From NCBI RefSeq assembly GCF_027596085.1, contig NC_072470.1, positions 2,829,532 to 2,893,531 of the forward strand: a stretch of DNA of 64,000 bases, in the 5' to 3' direction. Each line of letters starts with the position of its first letter. Position 1 is the first letter of the stretch. Made by a program: the position numbers and the translations under genes. The notes below the pieces were generated by a model, which saw only the letters and a program-made list of their open reading frames with translations, ran no database searches and was not told where the DNA came from. The stretch comes from Anoplopoma fimbria (Eukaryota; Chordata; Actinopteri; Perciformes; Anoplopomatidae). Below are positions 39,501 through 48,892 of the stretch, piece by piece.

Positions 39501-40283
39501 TTTGACCCATGATCACATTCACTGGGACATTTTTTTTTAGATTTCTTTTTTTTTTTGCCATTTGTCCACCTTTAAGATCTTGATTTGGAGATTTTGTCTT
39601 AAGGCCGATTCGCCTTAATATCAGAAGTCAGTGTCACTTTCTTTCCAAGAGATTGGAGCTTGTTATCATTTTCTCTATCTCTAATTAATTCTAAAAGCTT
39701 TTCAGCTTTCACATTATATTTTCTATCTTATTCACCACTTCTCAAACAGTAAAATGGTGTCTAATTAAGCCTTTCTAGCCTGGGTTGTGGGTGTGATTTT
39801 AAGATACACAAAAAAATGCACGAGATGGGAAAACCTCCCAAACCACTTCCTGAATTTTGAAAAAAAGAGGACAAGATCATAAAACAAGTACATAATGGGA
39901 AAGACAAACACAACTGTCAGGTAAATGTTTTCACAGGGCTTCGTTGCACAATCATGAATCATTAGAGGAAAAAGAAAATCAGGAGGAAACATTATATATT
40001 AAGCATTTGCCACATAGGCCAAAAGGAACTTTTCATGAGTGAATTTATAAACTTTAAGAGTATACATTTGCAGGGGACAGATGTCCTTCTTTGCATAAAC
40101 CTGTCAGCAGCTGAAACATATCAGATGTCAACACATGAATCCAATCAGAAGACAGGAGGAGCAGTCACTTCTGGGCGTCTGTCACTCACCGTTCTTGGCA
40201 TCTTCTTGGCCGTTCACGGCGATCACCTGAGCCAAGGTGATGAGCAGGCAGACGGTAATCCCAGAGCGTAACGAGGGGCCCAT
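21054..40283 (-). CDS. col5a2: Collagen type V alpha 2 chain (fibrillar procollagen)
   Basis: I traced 56 coding exons that stay in phase from the ATG at 40283 to the TAA at 21054-21056, for 1657 aa (human about 1499). Order: signal peptide exon (40190-40283), three VWC exons, a short linker exon, an N-terminal collagenous stretch with the [11 protein letters not shown] interruption, a 1014-residue Gly-X-Y helix, and a four-exon C-propeptide. Assignment to alpha 2(V) rather than alpha 1(I), (II) or (III) rests on [37 protein letters not shown] and the ending [13 protein letters not shown]. The serine in NQGS replaces the cysteine of homotrimer-forming chains, as in human alpha 2(V), so the product should enter heterotrimers with alpha 1(V). 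It acts in the extracellular matrix, nucleating and limiting fibril diameter (family knowledge). The extra length comes almost wholly from two additional VWC modules. Teleosts may carry a and b copies; the copy is not resolved. Confidence 0.95.
22181..30872 (-). other. col5a2: col5a2 main triple helix, 1014 residues (338 Gly-X-Y)
   Basis: Forty-two helix exons of 45, 54, 99, 108 or 162 bp run from 30828-30872 to 22452-22559 and sum to 2988 bp (996 residues). The junction exon 21886-22234 adds 18 more. The total is exactly the 1014 residues standard for fibrillar collagens, which argues that no exon was missed. Every exon starts with an intact Gly codon and is phase 0-0. Examples: 30669-30722, 30492-30545, 28616-28714, 27521-27619, 25901-25999, 23990-24151 (the single 162-bp exon), 23214-23321 and 22810-22917. 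The intron after exon 26723-26776 has a GC donor. Confidence 0.93.
24468..24495. repeat. (CA)14 microsatellite in a col5a2 intron
   Basis: The CA run begins within about six bases of the splice acceptor of exon 24408-24461 (minus strand), so its length may affect that acceptor's pyrimidine tract: it reads TG-rich on the transcribed strand. Confidence 0.85.
30962..32173 (-). other. col5a2: col5a2 N-propeptide linker and short collagenous region
   Basis: Exons 32157-32173, 32015-32047, 31876-31908, 31394-31447, 31143-31235 and 30962-31036. They encode [17 protein letters not shown], a [11 protein letters not shown] segment, two further Gly-X-Y segments, and the non-collagenous [15 protein letters not shown] telopeptide-like exon that precedes the main helix. 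Human COL5A2 has the same order (GQKGEPG, later QMAGLDEKSG). Confidence 0.9.
31691..31706 (-). promoter_or_regulatory. CTCF-like motif, reverse, inside col5a2
   Basis: On the minus strand it reads TGCCACTAGAGGGCAC, a near-consensus CTCF core. It lies in the intron between exons 31394-31447 and 31876-31908 of col5a2. Confidence 0.55.
32665..32889 (-). other. col5a2: col5a2 VWC module 3 (225 bp exon), the orthologue of the single human VWC
   Basis: A phase 1-1 VWC exon. The segments [14 protein letters not shown] and [11 protein letters not shown] match the one VWC module of human COL5A2 better than modules 1 and 2 do. It is followed by the linker exon 32157-32173 (EMMAFK) and then the GQKGEPG exon. 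Confidence 0.92.
32970..33188 (-). other. col5a2: col5a2 VWC module 2 (219 bp exon)
   Basis: A second phase 1-1 VWC exon, with [17 protein letters not shown] and ECCPVC. The tail is Ser/Ala/Pro-rich. The acceptor ends CATTAAAG, resembling that of module 1, which suggests the duplicated block included flanking intron. Confidence 0.9.
33326..33406. repeat. Degenerate palindromic repeat (MITE-like hairpin) in a col5a2 intron
   Basis: The left arm (33326-33354) and right arm (33376-33406) are imperfect inverted repeats; AGAAGATTGACACC pairs with GGTGTTGATCTTCT. The sequence also resembles the middle of the percomorph repeat seen at 13930-14117. It may be a small non-autonomous DNA transposon remnant. 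Confidence 0.5.
34073..34285 (-). other. col5a2: col5a2 VWC module 1 (213 bp exon)
   Basis: A single phase 1-1 exon that encodes a von Willebrand factor C module with the cysteine pattern C...CRVCVCDTG...C...C...C...ECCPVC. It is followed by a linker rich in A, H and T. The donor, GTAACT, is weak. The acceptor ends CATGAAG, like that of module 2. Its sequence is closest to module 2 (shared CEDVVCED). Confidence 0.9.
37225..37340. repeat. Degenerate teleost repeat (ATTAGTC / AATCAATTAATCGG type)
   Basis: The pattern GTGCTACAATGATTAAATGA, then GATTAGTCCCC and AATCAATTAATCGG, resembles a repeat dispersed in many teleost genomes. I do not know its formal family. Confidence 0.4.
38928..39010. repeat. 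Degenerate copy of the GTTAGCTTAGCATAAAGAC repeat
   Basis: It begins TAAAGGAATATTTCAAGG and reaches GGTTAGCTTAGCATAAAGAC. This matches the reverse complement of the end of the copy at 13930-14117 (its CCTTTAAA end) and the same repeat's interior. Confidence 0.5.
39305..39330. repeat. (CT)13 microsatellite
   Basis: A perfect CT run in the first intron of col5a2. Confidence 0.9.
40190..40283 (-). other. col5a2: col5a2 exon 1: start codon and signal peptide
   Basis: Encodes about 31 residues with a basic start, a hydrophobic core ([15 protein letters not shown]) and a likely cleavage near NGQ. The donor is GTGAGT and the exon ends in phase 1, which matches the phase of all three following VWC exons. 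The start is the first in-frame ATG. Upstream out-of-frame ATG codons near 40466-40471 could form a uORF if the 5' UTR extends that far. Confidence 0.9.
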
Positions 40284-41240
40284 GTCTGCACCACAGACAG
40301 GTCAGAGAGAGAGAGACAGAGAGACAGTCCACCCGAGCTACAGCATCCAGACTGAAAAATCCAAATATCCCTGAGTGGAACTGGCTCCTGGATGAGCGAT
40401 TACTGCAAACTGAAACAAGCTCCCTCTTTACCTCCCTCCTTCTCCGACTCTCCTCCTCCTCTCTCATCATCTTTTTTCTTGCTTTTTTCAATGCCAACCT
40501 CCTCCATCCTCTGGCTTACCAGTCGCCTTGAAAGACGCAGCTATAATTAAAGGCTGGGTGAAATTTGTCCATGATGAAAGAAGATGATGATGTTCAAAAT
40601 AAAAGGCACAAAATCCACATTTACAGTTTGATGCACGACATTTGACTTCTTTGTGGTTCAAGACTAAACTCTTCTCAACATAAACCACCAAATGTTTCAT
40701 GTTTTGGGGATTCAAGTTTAGAAATCAGCAACTTATATGACGTAATGGATAAAAAAGGAAGGAAATAGATGTTTATGTTCAATCAAATTATCCATGTCAG
40801 CTGCTGGAAAAGATAATTTTATTATCATTATTTCATTTTAGGTTTGTCAATCTGCTTTAATTAAAGCTCTTGTAGTCAATATTTTAACCATGGATCAAAA
40901 TGTGTAAAGTGAAAGGAGTCACTCTTAGTGAGAATTATTACATCTCTGCAGCATTTATAGCCTCTTTTGTGTTTTTTTAATGTTTGTGTTCAGTCTCACA
41001 GCTCTCTTCAACCTTGTTTCCAGCAGCAAAAGGCTGTTTTTAGTGTAAAATATCTGCTACATGTAGCTAGATATTGAGCTCAGTTGCTGGTGGAGACCAA
41101 AAACAGAGCTAAAAGAAGAGCCAATATTTGACTGACATTCTCAGAACATCACTGCAAATAGATGATAAATGCTTGCTAACATGTTACCCAACAACTTTAT
41201 AAATTGATAATATGTCCGTATTGTGTTTGGATCATGTTTC

Positions 41241-41257
41241 ACTGCCGCCTAGTGGCC
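41241..41257 (-). promoter_or_regulatory. CTCF-like motif, reverse, upstream of col5a2
   Basis: On the minus strand it reads GGCCACTAGGCGGCAGT, an essentially perfect match to CCACNAGGNGGCAG. It lies about 960 bases upstream of the col5a2 start codon. Confidence 0.6.
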
Positions 41258-42603
41258 AAACAATAAACTACTGCAGGTTTTACCCAGAGAATATGGTTCT
41301 TAATTCAACCTGTGTCAGAGGAAAGAATTAAGGTATAATGTGGAGTATGAAGGAGATTTTTGTTTCTACATTATAGCACAGAGCCAAAGCTGAAAGTACT
41401 CCAAAATGATGAATTCTTGGTACTTGTACTGTATCAATTGTACCTGAAATAATTTGATGCAAATAAAGCAACCTTCAGACCAAAAACAAACGTTTATTTT
41501 TCTGTCTCCCTGAATTTCTTGTCGACCTAAATCTGTGCAGCTTGAGCGGTTTACAATGTGCATGTTACATTCATCTGATGTGTTTTCCAGTGCAAAGCTC
41601 TGCCAAGTCGGTGCGTCAAGCAGACAGTCGGTCCCTGAGGTGACGTCCCGGAGGTCGAGAACAAAACAAACATCATGTCTTCTTCGCCGCCGTCTCCACT
41701 GGTGACCTGTGCACAGAATACTGTGTTCCTAACAAGAGATTTTGAGTTATCAAAGCCTTCTTAAAAATCACATTTCTGTCAGGGGAAGAGGTGGATTTCA
41801 CTTGTTTCCTTCGCTGCGACATCTTGGATCAGGAAGTGTTTAAGTTGGGAGCAGACTGATTTCCCATTAAAGAGTCAGAGAGCCACGGGGGACAGAAACC
41901 GAGGCAGATGGGAAGACGGTTCCTCCATCAGATGAGAGCTCAGCTTCTGTGCATTCTGAGTTTGTTATGCAGTGCAATGAAGGAAATATGAATTTATGCA
42001 TTAAGTGTCAGCCTCTGAAACAGTGTAGACTATGTTAGAAAGCACCATGTTATGTAGTGAATTTCTGCTCTAAAAGGTTCAACTTTTCTAATTATCTGTC
42101 TCTACCTATCTTGCAAACAAATGAGTGATTCAACATAAACCATCTTTGCATTGATCTGTAAAAACTGCACACACATTTAAAGGTATTGCACAGAACTCTG
42201 TCTGCATTTCTTCATCTTTTATAAATATTTTGCACTTGTTAAGATGCTATTTATCACCCAAACTCACTGCTTTTTCCCATTATAAAGTTTGCCCACTTTG
42301 GAAAGCTGAAGAGATTCAATCCTGAAATTCCTGGCTGCACGCCTCAGTGTAAATTGCAGTGTGATGATTTCTTTTATAGCTTCCAAAAAAACTACAAGAG
42401 CTCTCTTGGCCGAGACGTGAGAGGAATTACAGGGAGTATAATGCATAGAAAACTAATACTGACTTCAGCTCCTGTGGTAAAAGAAACGCTTCTTACATGT
42501 GGCATTTAAAACCTAAAAGTATACAGGCTATTTCTGGATGTATAGACTGGACAGCCGTGTAACCACAGGAGAGATCAGCATGTGATCATGCATGGAGGGA
42601 GGA

Positions 42604-42716
<113 letters not shown>

Positions 42717-43262
42717 TGAGTGGAGAGGCCACCAGGACATTATCCAAACTGTAAGAAAAGCTGCAATGAAAAAAACTTTAGATCTTACAAAAAAATACAG
42801 AGACAAAAAAGAATCTCTATTTTTATGGCTACATTTTTTTCTCTCCTGTGTAAATAACATGTGGAAAAAAAGGGAAATCTCTCTAGTTAATTCTATGTTT
42901 AAAGTTAATTCCTTTTTATCTGTGAAAAGAAGTGAAAAAAAAAGGTTTTGGCAGGTCTGCAGTTGGAGATAATGTGCTGGTAAAAACTGAAAAATCCTCA
43001 AATGATTAGTCCTTTCCTTGCTCATTAGTCATGTGACAGGAAGATGCAGGCCTACAGTGACCTATCAAGTTATCACACATTGTGTCCCATATTCCCTTAC
43101 ACACTACTGCATTATTTAACATTTCACGAGTCGAAAAGAACACTCTTGAATTGGCCTCCCCGTTGAGAAGAGCATCAAACATGGACCCAGCAGTGTGTGT
43201 GACTTAGAGGAACCATATTTTTATTTTTTTACCTGGTTTGATATTCATATCCATCACTCGAC

Positions 43263-44326
43263 ATGTTCGCTGCAGCCACTAAGAACTTTGTGAAGCAGGT
43301 TGGAGACACCGGGAGGTTGATCCCCGTCCCGAGTCTGAGCGAGGCCGACCGGTATCAGCCCCTCAGCCTGGTCACCAGGAAGAGGAAGAGGCACTTCTGG
43401 AAGAAGAACAAGTACGCCTCGACCGCCTTCTCCCTGAAGGACGTCCTGGTCGGGGAGAAAGAGATCACAGCAGGTAGAGAGATGAGACATGATGATGAGG
43501 GTCAGCTGTTGAGAATTTGTTAGGAGACAAGTTGACAGGAGATTTTTTAACATTAAAATGTCCCTGATTTTCCCTTTAAGGAGCTTTAATGCTGAAATGA
43601 AGTATCATATTTAATATGTATCAGCTTGTTCCAGCTCTAGATAGAAGATAGATGATGTTAAAGTGAAATATTCAAATCCAAGACCTTTATCTTTGCACCA
43701 TTCTATCAAATCGATATATTCTAGATGCATCATTTCCTACAGAATTCCCTTAAATTCAGTCTGACATATTAGGTATCTTTGGAAATTTCCCAGTCATGAG
43801 GGTAATAACTTCCTTAAGTTAATTGTGAGAGGAAATGTAGATACTATTTCCACCGGTGAAGGAAGTATTTTAGTAAAAGTATCAGTACAAATGAAAGTCT
43901 TGTACTGAAAATATTTGTAAAATGTAAAAGTGTTCAAGTATTATCAGAAAAACTATAAGTACTAAAGGTAAAAAAAAATCTCAATGCAGAAAAATGGCCC
44001 CTTTGACTGTAGTAATAAATATGATATCATTGAATAGTTGATGTATTCATGTGTAAGCACATAGTGGGATTGAAGAATAAAGAAGCAAAAAATCCAACTT
44101 CCTTTTTTTCTTATTGTGAAACAGGAGTGTCTTCTTATCAGCTCCTCAACTACGAGGACAAATCTGACGTCGCCCTCAACGGCCGTTTAGGAAACCACCT
44201 CATCAACGACGTCGGCTTCAACATCAGCGGCTCGGACTCCGTGGCCGTCAAAGCCTCGTTCGGCATCGTCACCAAACACGAGCTGGAGGTGCCCACCTTA
44301 CTGCGAGAGCTCAACTCCAGGTGACA

Positions 44327-44363
<37 letters not shown>

Positions 44364-46966
44364 GTATCACTTCAGACTGATGAGATTATGTTTTATTAAT
44401 AACCAATTCTCAACTTTACATTAATTATTCATCTTTTTGAAAAGAGAGATGTAGGTAGAAGTATCCTCGCTCTCATTATAGACTCAACTTTCGTGCAAAT
44501 TCAGATTTTTAGGTACCTAGATTCTGACAATGGCTTTAGGTTGATACCTGACCTTTAACCTCCTTGTGACAGAGGGAATGTGAGAAGACGTGTTTCCTTG
44601 TAAGGATGAATAAATGATCATGTTATTCTACACTGGCACACATACAGGACAGGGGATGCAAACAGGAGGACGATGTGGGACAGTAAACAGTCTAATTTGA
44701 GGTTTTTTATGTTGGAAATATTGATTTTAGCCACAAGAATACACAACTAAACGATTAAATGTCCTTTTAGGAAGGTGGACCTGGACCACTGCCTGGTGCG
44801 TCAGTCTAAGGAGAGCGGTCGGACCGTCCTCTGTGTGGTTGTGGAGAGCATCCGAACCACACGGCAGTGCTCTCTGACCGTCCACGCCGGGATGAGAGGA
44901 ACCACCATGAGGGTAAAAAAACACCAATACAGCGTTATATTCAGATTGATTTAGGGATGCAACTTGTGCTGAATACAAATCTAGTTTATCCCAAGATGTT
45001 CCAAATTTACAGGTTTAAAACCAGGTACCAATGGTGAATATGTGATACTTTTAATGAGCATTCTCTATTTAAAGATGGCACCAGTTAAAAATCTTTATCT
45101 ATAATGAAACTGATGGCTTTACTGTATTGAAAAGGCAAATTTGTAGTTCATATTTTAAGAAAGTTGTATAAAATTTAACAAAATGGCCACAAATAGTTTT
45201 GTATTTCTCTAAACTTCTTCAGCTTTTGAAAGAATAAACAACTCAATCTAACTCTCACACATGAGTAGTTTAATTCAGGGGTTCGAATATGTTTGCAAAC
45301 TTAAGATATAAGTGTATAGCTGACATCTATGAGACAGTTTGCTGACTTTGCAACTTTCTCTACCTGTGTTTCTGTTTGCCACCGTTCAGAAAAGGTCTTA
45401 CTTTAAATGCAAAATACTAAAATATCTCAAATATAAATATATAAATGGAAAGAAAATCTAGATTTTCTGATGGAGGTGTGTCACTCAGCTCTCTGTTGTG
45501 CTGCAGTTTCAGATCGACGACGGCAGGAATCCCAAAGGTCGAGACAAGGCCATCGTCATCCCGGCTCACACCACCATCGCCTTCAGCATCTGCCAGCTGT
45601 TTGTTCGGCTGGACGGGCGACTCGGTAGGAAGGCTGATCCAAACCTCCACCTGCTCCAACAGCACACACACAAACATGATGCACGCTGCATTTCAATATT
45701 GTTCTGTTGCAAAGATAAAAACATACTAAATGAAGCTCGAAGTACTGGGATTAGAAACTGCAGCACTTTGCTGACTCTGACTTTAATCCACTGCAAACAG
45801 AGCTGAGATGAAAGTCAACAGAGCACTTAAAGGATGAGGAGAAATTGAAGGTTTTGAATCCCTTCAGGGTTGAAACTGGGTCCCACATTAAAAGCTGTGT
45901 GTGCATCCATTGTGGTTAACTGTCTTCATGCCACACATTTTTGTCTTAGACAGATTTTAGCACCTGAAATTACAACGTATATACAATTTATTATTGCAGA
46001 TACTGAATTATAAAGATTATATTTAATATGACCATGTGGCCTAATGGACGAGGTGTCTTTGGTGACTTTGGATCAGAAAATTGAACATTTGCATACTTAC
46101 TGTTGCCACGGTGTTCTCTTAGATGATAGAGAGTATGTTGCTCTGCAGAAATGTAGATTTTGACTCTCACATGCAAAGCGAGCAGATTACCTTTTGAGCT
46201 AATTCTCCTCCACAAAAGTAAACTGGAAAGGGTGGTCTCATCCGACTAAACATCTGTTCTGTCCCTGATTTATCTGGAAATACGTTTCACCAGAGTTTGG
46301 ATTAACTGACGTAATTTATGCGCTAGAACAGAAAAATGTAAATGTCTTGCTGCCAAAATATTAGATTCACAGCTCAAAGAAAATGCTCTGAACTTGAGGT
46401 GATCCCAGATCTACGTCTTCTTCCTGTGTGTCAGATATCTGTGTAGCTCCGGGGTCTCAGGGAGGATTTGAGCGGGAGCAGATCAGGGAGCAGCTCGGTG
46501 GTTACATCGGTCACTTCTCCATGGGTCGACTGCGCCGGTTCCTGTCTGGAATCATCTACGGAAACCCCTTCAGAGCAGGTACCGTAATGACCTCTACTGC
46601 ATAATTAAAACATCAGTACTTCTACTACATGTTTGCCTTTTTGCTTTATCCAACCGCTGAGCAGAAAACCAAACATTTGAGGAGCTCACGCAGTCCGACA
46701 CATACATGGACGACATGGTTACCGACTACTACGAGAAGGCCGCCAGCATGACGGACGTGTCCACTACTTATCTGAGAGAGAGCTCCCACACAAGGGTCAA
46801 CCTGCTCAAACACAACATCCCCAAGGGGCCATGTGCGCTCTGCGGCATGGGCAACCAGAGGCGGGAAACCGTCTACGGCTGTCTGGAGTGCACGACCGGG
46901 GGCCAGAAATACGTCCGGCTGCACGTCGTGCCCTGTTTTGACCTCTGGCACAAAACGCTGAGGTGA
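43263..46966 (+). CDS. pjvk: Pejvakin (gasdermin-family protein)
   Basis: Six coding exons: 43263-43473, 44125-44320, 44771-44912, 45507-45624, 46435-46578, 46665-46966. They give 370 aa (human 352). The start [15 protein letters not shown] and the segments [48 protein letters not shown] and PAHTTIAFS match human PJVK closely. The C-terminus carries the PJVK zinc-binding module ([31 protein letters not shown]) in place of the usual gasdermin inhibitory domain. In mammals pejvakin is needed in inner-ear hair cells and neurons and has been linked to peroxisome turnover under oxidative stress; mutation causes deafness DFNB59 (family knowledge). Exon 5 encodes a region ([20 protein letters not shown]) that differs from human and accounts for some of the extra length. 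The start was chosen by homology. Confidence 0.97.
43845..44080. repeat. Interspersed AGTAAAAGTA-type repeat in pjvk intron 1
   Basis: The segment carries TTTAGTAAAAGTATCAGTAC, AAAAGTGTTCAAGTATTATC, AATGGCCCCTTTGACTGTAG and CATGTGTAAGCA in the same order as a repeat I recognise from many percomorph genomes. It is diverged. The formal family is unknown to me. Confidence 0.6.
44327..44361. repeat. (CAT)11 microsatellite beside a splice donor
   Basis: The trinucleotide run starts about six bases inside pjvk intron 2, immediately after the donor GTGACA at 44321. Confidence 0.9.
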
Positions 46967-47038
46967 AAAAGGTGGTGCAAAAATAAGTGCAACTGTTTAC
47001 TAAGCTGTTTTTGAGATGTAAGTTCTTGTAATCTTTCA

Positions 47039-47044
47039 AATAAA
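47039..47044 (+). terminator. pjvk: Poly(A) signal of pjvk
   Basis: AATAAA 73 bases after the stop codon, followed by a TG-containing stretch. Confidence 0.6.
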
Positions 47045-47928
47045 AGTCATGAAAAATGCACTTGGACTGGACTTTGTAACACCATGAGACGTTACTTCAG
47101 CAACAGCCAACTTTTCCAGGAAGAGATGTATAAATATAAACTTGGTATTATCTCTCACTTTGCGTTATAAGATGTGCAGTATCACTTTCAGTGTACCTTT
47201 GGCACAGACTTATTTCTACACGTGTGCTGGTGCGTACTGTAGCTGCCATGTTCTGAATTATTCAGTGGGGGTATTGGGTGTAAATGAATGGGAGGGATCG
47301 TGTGAAGGCCAGCGTCGTCCTGCTTTTGTTTTGTTCCAAGTGTGTCATTTATTTTGAGCACATCTTTTCTCTTCACTGTGTCTTGTTTGTGTGTATATAG
47401 CCAGAATGAATGGCTCTTCACACTGTCTATCACTATGATGGAAACAAGTGAGGTTTCTTTTTTTATAAAGTAACGGTTGTGTAATTCCTTTCCTGAAAAT
47501 TCACCTAATTTCAGTTTAATTCAATAATGTTATTTGGGAATTGTTGCTTTATGTTACTGAAGTTGCTTTTAATATTACTTTTATTTCATTTTAATACTTG
47601 TTAAAGAGTTAAAATTGTACCTTTTTTTAGCTGCTTCCCTTCCTAAAAATATTTCAATATTTTTGTTTAATATTCTAAACATTTGTATGTTACATGTGAA
47701 GGTTATTTGTTGAAAAATACAGTAGATCTAGTCTTAAAATATAAAAATACTACTCAGAAGAGCCTAGATAAATCATATACTAGTATTTATTTCTTACTGT
47801 GAATTTTGGAATAATCTCAAGAGCAAATATTGTATGATAACACAATAAAATATATTAAAACAACCTCACAGATATCATTCTAAATAATGTATTTTTATTG
47901 TCAGTCGTTTGGCCTCCCTGCCGCTAGA

Positions 47929-47946
47929 GGGCGCAGTTTAGCTCTG
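47929..47946 (+). promoter_or_regulatory. CTCF-like motif, forward, upstream of pwp2
   Basis: TGCCGCTAGAGGGCGCAG is a strong match to the CTCF consensus, about 170 bases upstream of the pwp2 ATG. Confidence 0.6.
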
Positions 47947-48113
47947 AACTCACCTCAAACCCGGATGTGACGCGTGTCAACAAAATGAGAACACATGTGG
48001 GTTAATGGAGGAAGAAGCATGTGCAATATGAACCACATATTTCTCCTTCTAAGAAGAAATATAAGTTATTAAAAAGAAGATAAATGCGTGAAGTCTAAAG
48101 GATATTCATTAAA

Positions 48114-48754
48114 ATGAAGTTTGCTTATAAGGTAAGTAAAACTCTACAAGTTAAATATAGTTAGTCTACATATATGACACCAAACTTCATTCAGAAAATG
48201 ATCAATTCAATGTCATTTCATACCTGTGGTCGTAAAACAGTCGTGTTTAACTTTTAAAAGTATATATTTTTAAGTTTTATCATTCACATTTTCATTCGGC
48301 AGCATTTAATGATATGATTTTATAGTTTTTACATTTTTCTGTCTGTCACCCACTAGAATAAATCTAATAAAATAAGTCTTGTTAGTCCCAAGTTTACCTG
48401 AACATGATGGTGTTTTGTTAACAGGTTGGAGTCATTCTATTTATTTAAACTCACAGATTTCTGAATGGGCTTCATGGTGTAGTTCTCTGCTTAGACGCAA
48501 ACATTTGAGCTTATAAGTGATTTAAAATAAAAAATGTGTCTTCTTTCTAGTTCTCCAATCTGCTCGGAGCAGTGTACCGGCAGGGAAATCTGAGTTTCTC
48601 TAAAGATGGCAACGCTGTGATCAGTCCGGTGGGAAACAGAGTCTCTGTGTTCGACCTGAAAAAGTAAGTCATGATTAAATACATGAAGATATTGTTCATG
48701 CTGAGATTGTTCATATATGTATATTTATATTTATATATATGAGAGATTGTTATG

Positions 48755-48806
<52 letters not shown>

Positions 48807-48854
48807 TACATGAAGATATGAGAGATTGTTCATGCTGTCATTTATTTATATATA

Positions 48855-48892
<38 letters not shown>

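Larger units (their letters stand above)
34286..40189 (-). other. col5a2: First intron of col5a2 (5.9 kb)
   Basis: No exon was identified between the signal-peptide exon and VWC module 1, and the phase 1 junction joins them directly. The intron holds a degenerate repeat near 37225-37340, one near 38928-39010, and a CT run at 39305-39330. A less AT-rich segment at 37530-37910 has a CArG-like GCAAATATGG, a RUNX-like AAACCACC and a CGCGAGG stretch and could be an enhancer; this is inference only. Confidence 0.7.
46967..48113. other. pjvk 3' UTR, intergenic DNA and pwp2 5' UTR
   Basis: A pjvk poly(A) signal AATAAA is at 47039-47044, giving a short 3' UTR. The rest is AT-rich without coding potential, up to a CTCF-like motif at 47929-47946 and a purine-rich segment before the pwp2 start codon. 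In human the flanking genes are on different chromosomes, so the synteny break lies here. Confidence 0.6.

Noticed and set aside
21054..40283. col3a1 or col1a2 as the identity of the collagen gene
   Set aside because: NQGS in the C-propeptide, [16 protein letters not shown] and the QMA...GEKS interruption fit alpha 2(V); alpha 1(III) and alpha 2(I) differ at these points.
40186..40497. 103-codon minus-strand frame overlapping the col5a2 start
   Set aside because: It lies in a different frame from the signal peptide and runs across the exon 1 donor; at most a uORF in the 5' leader.
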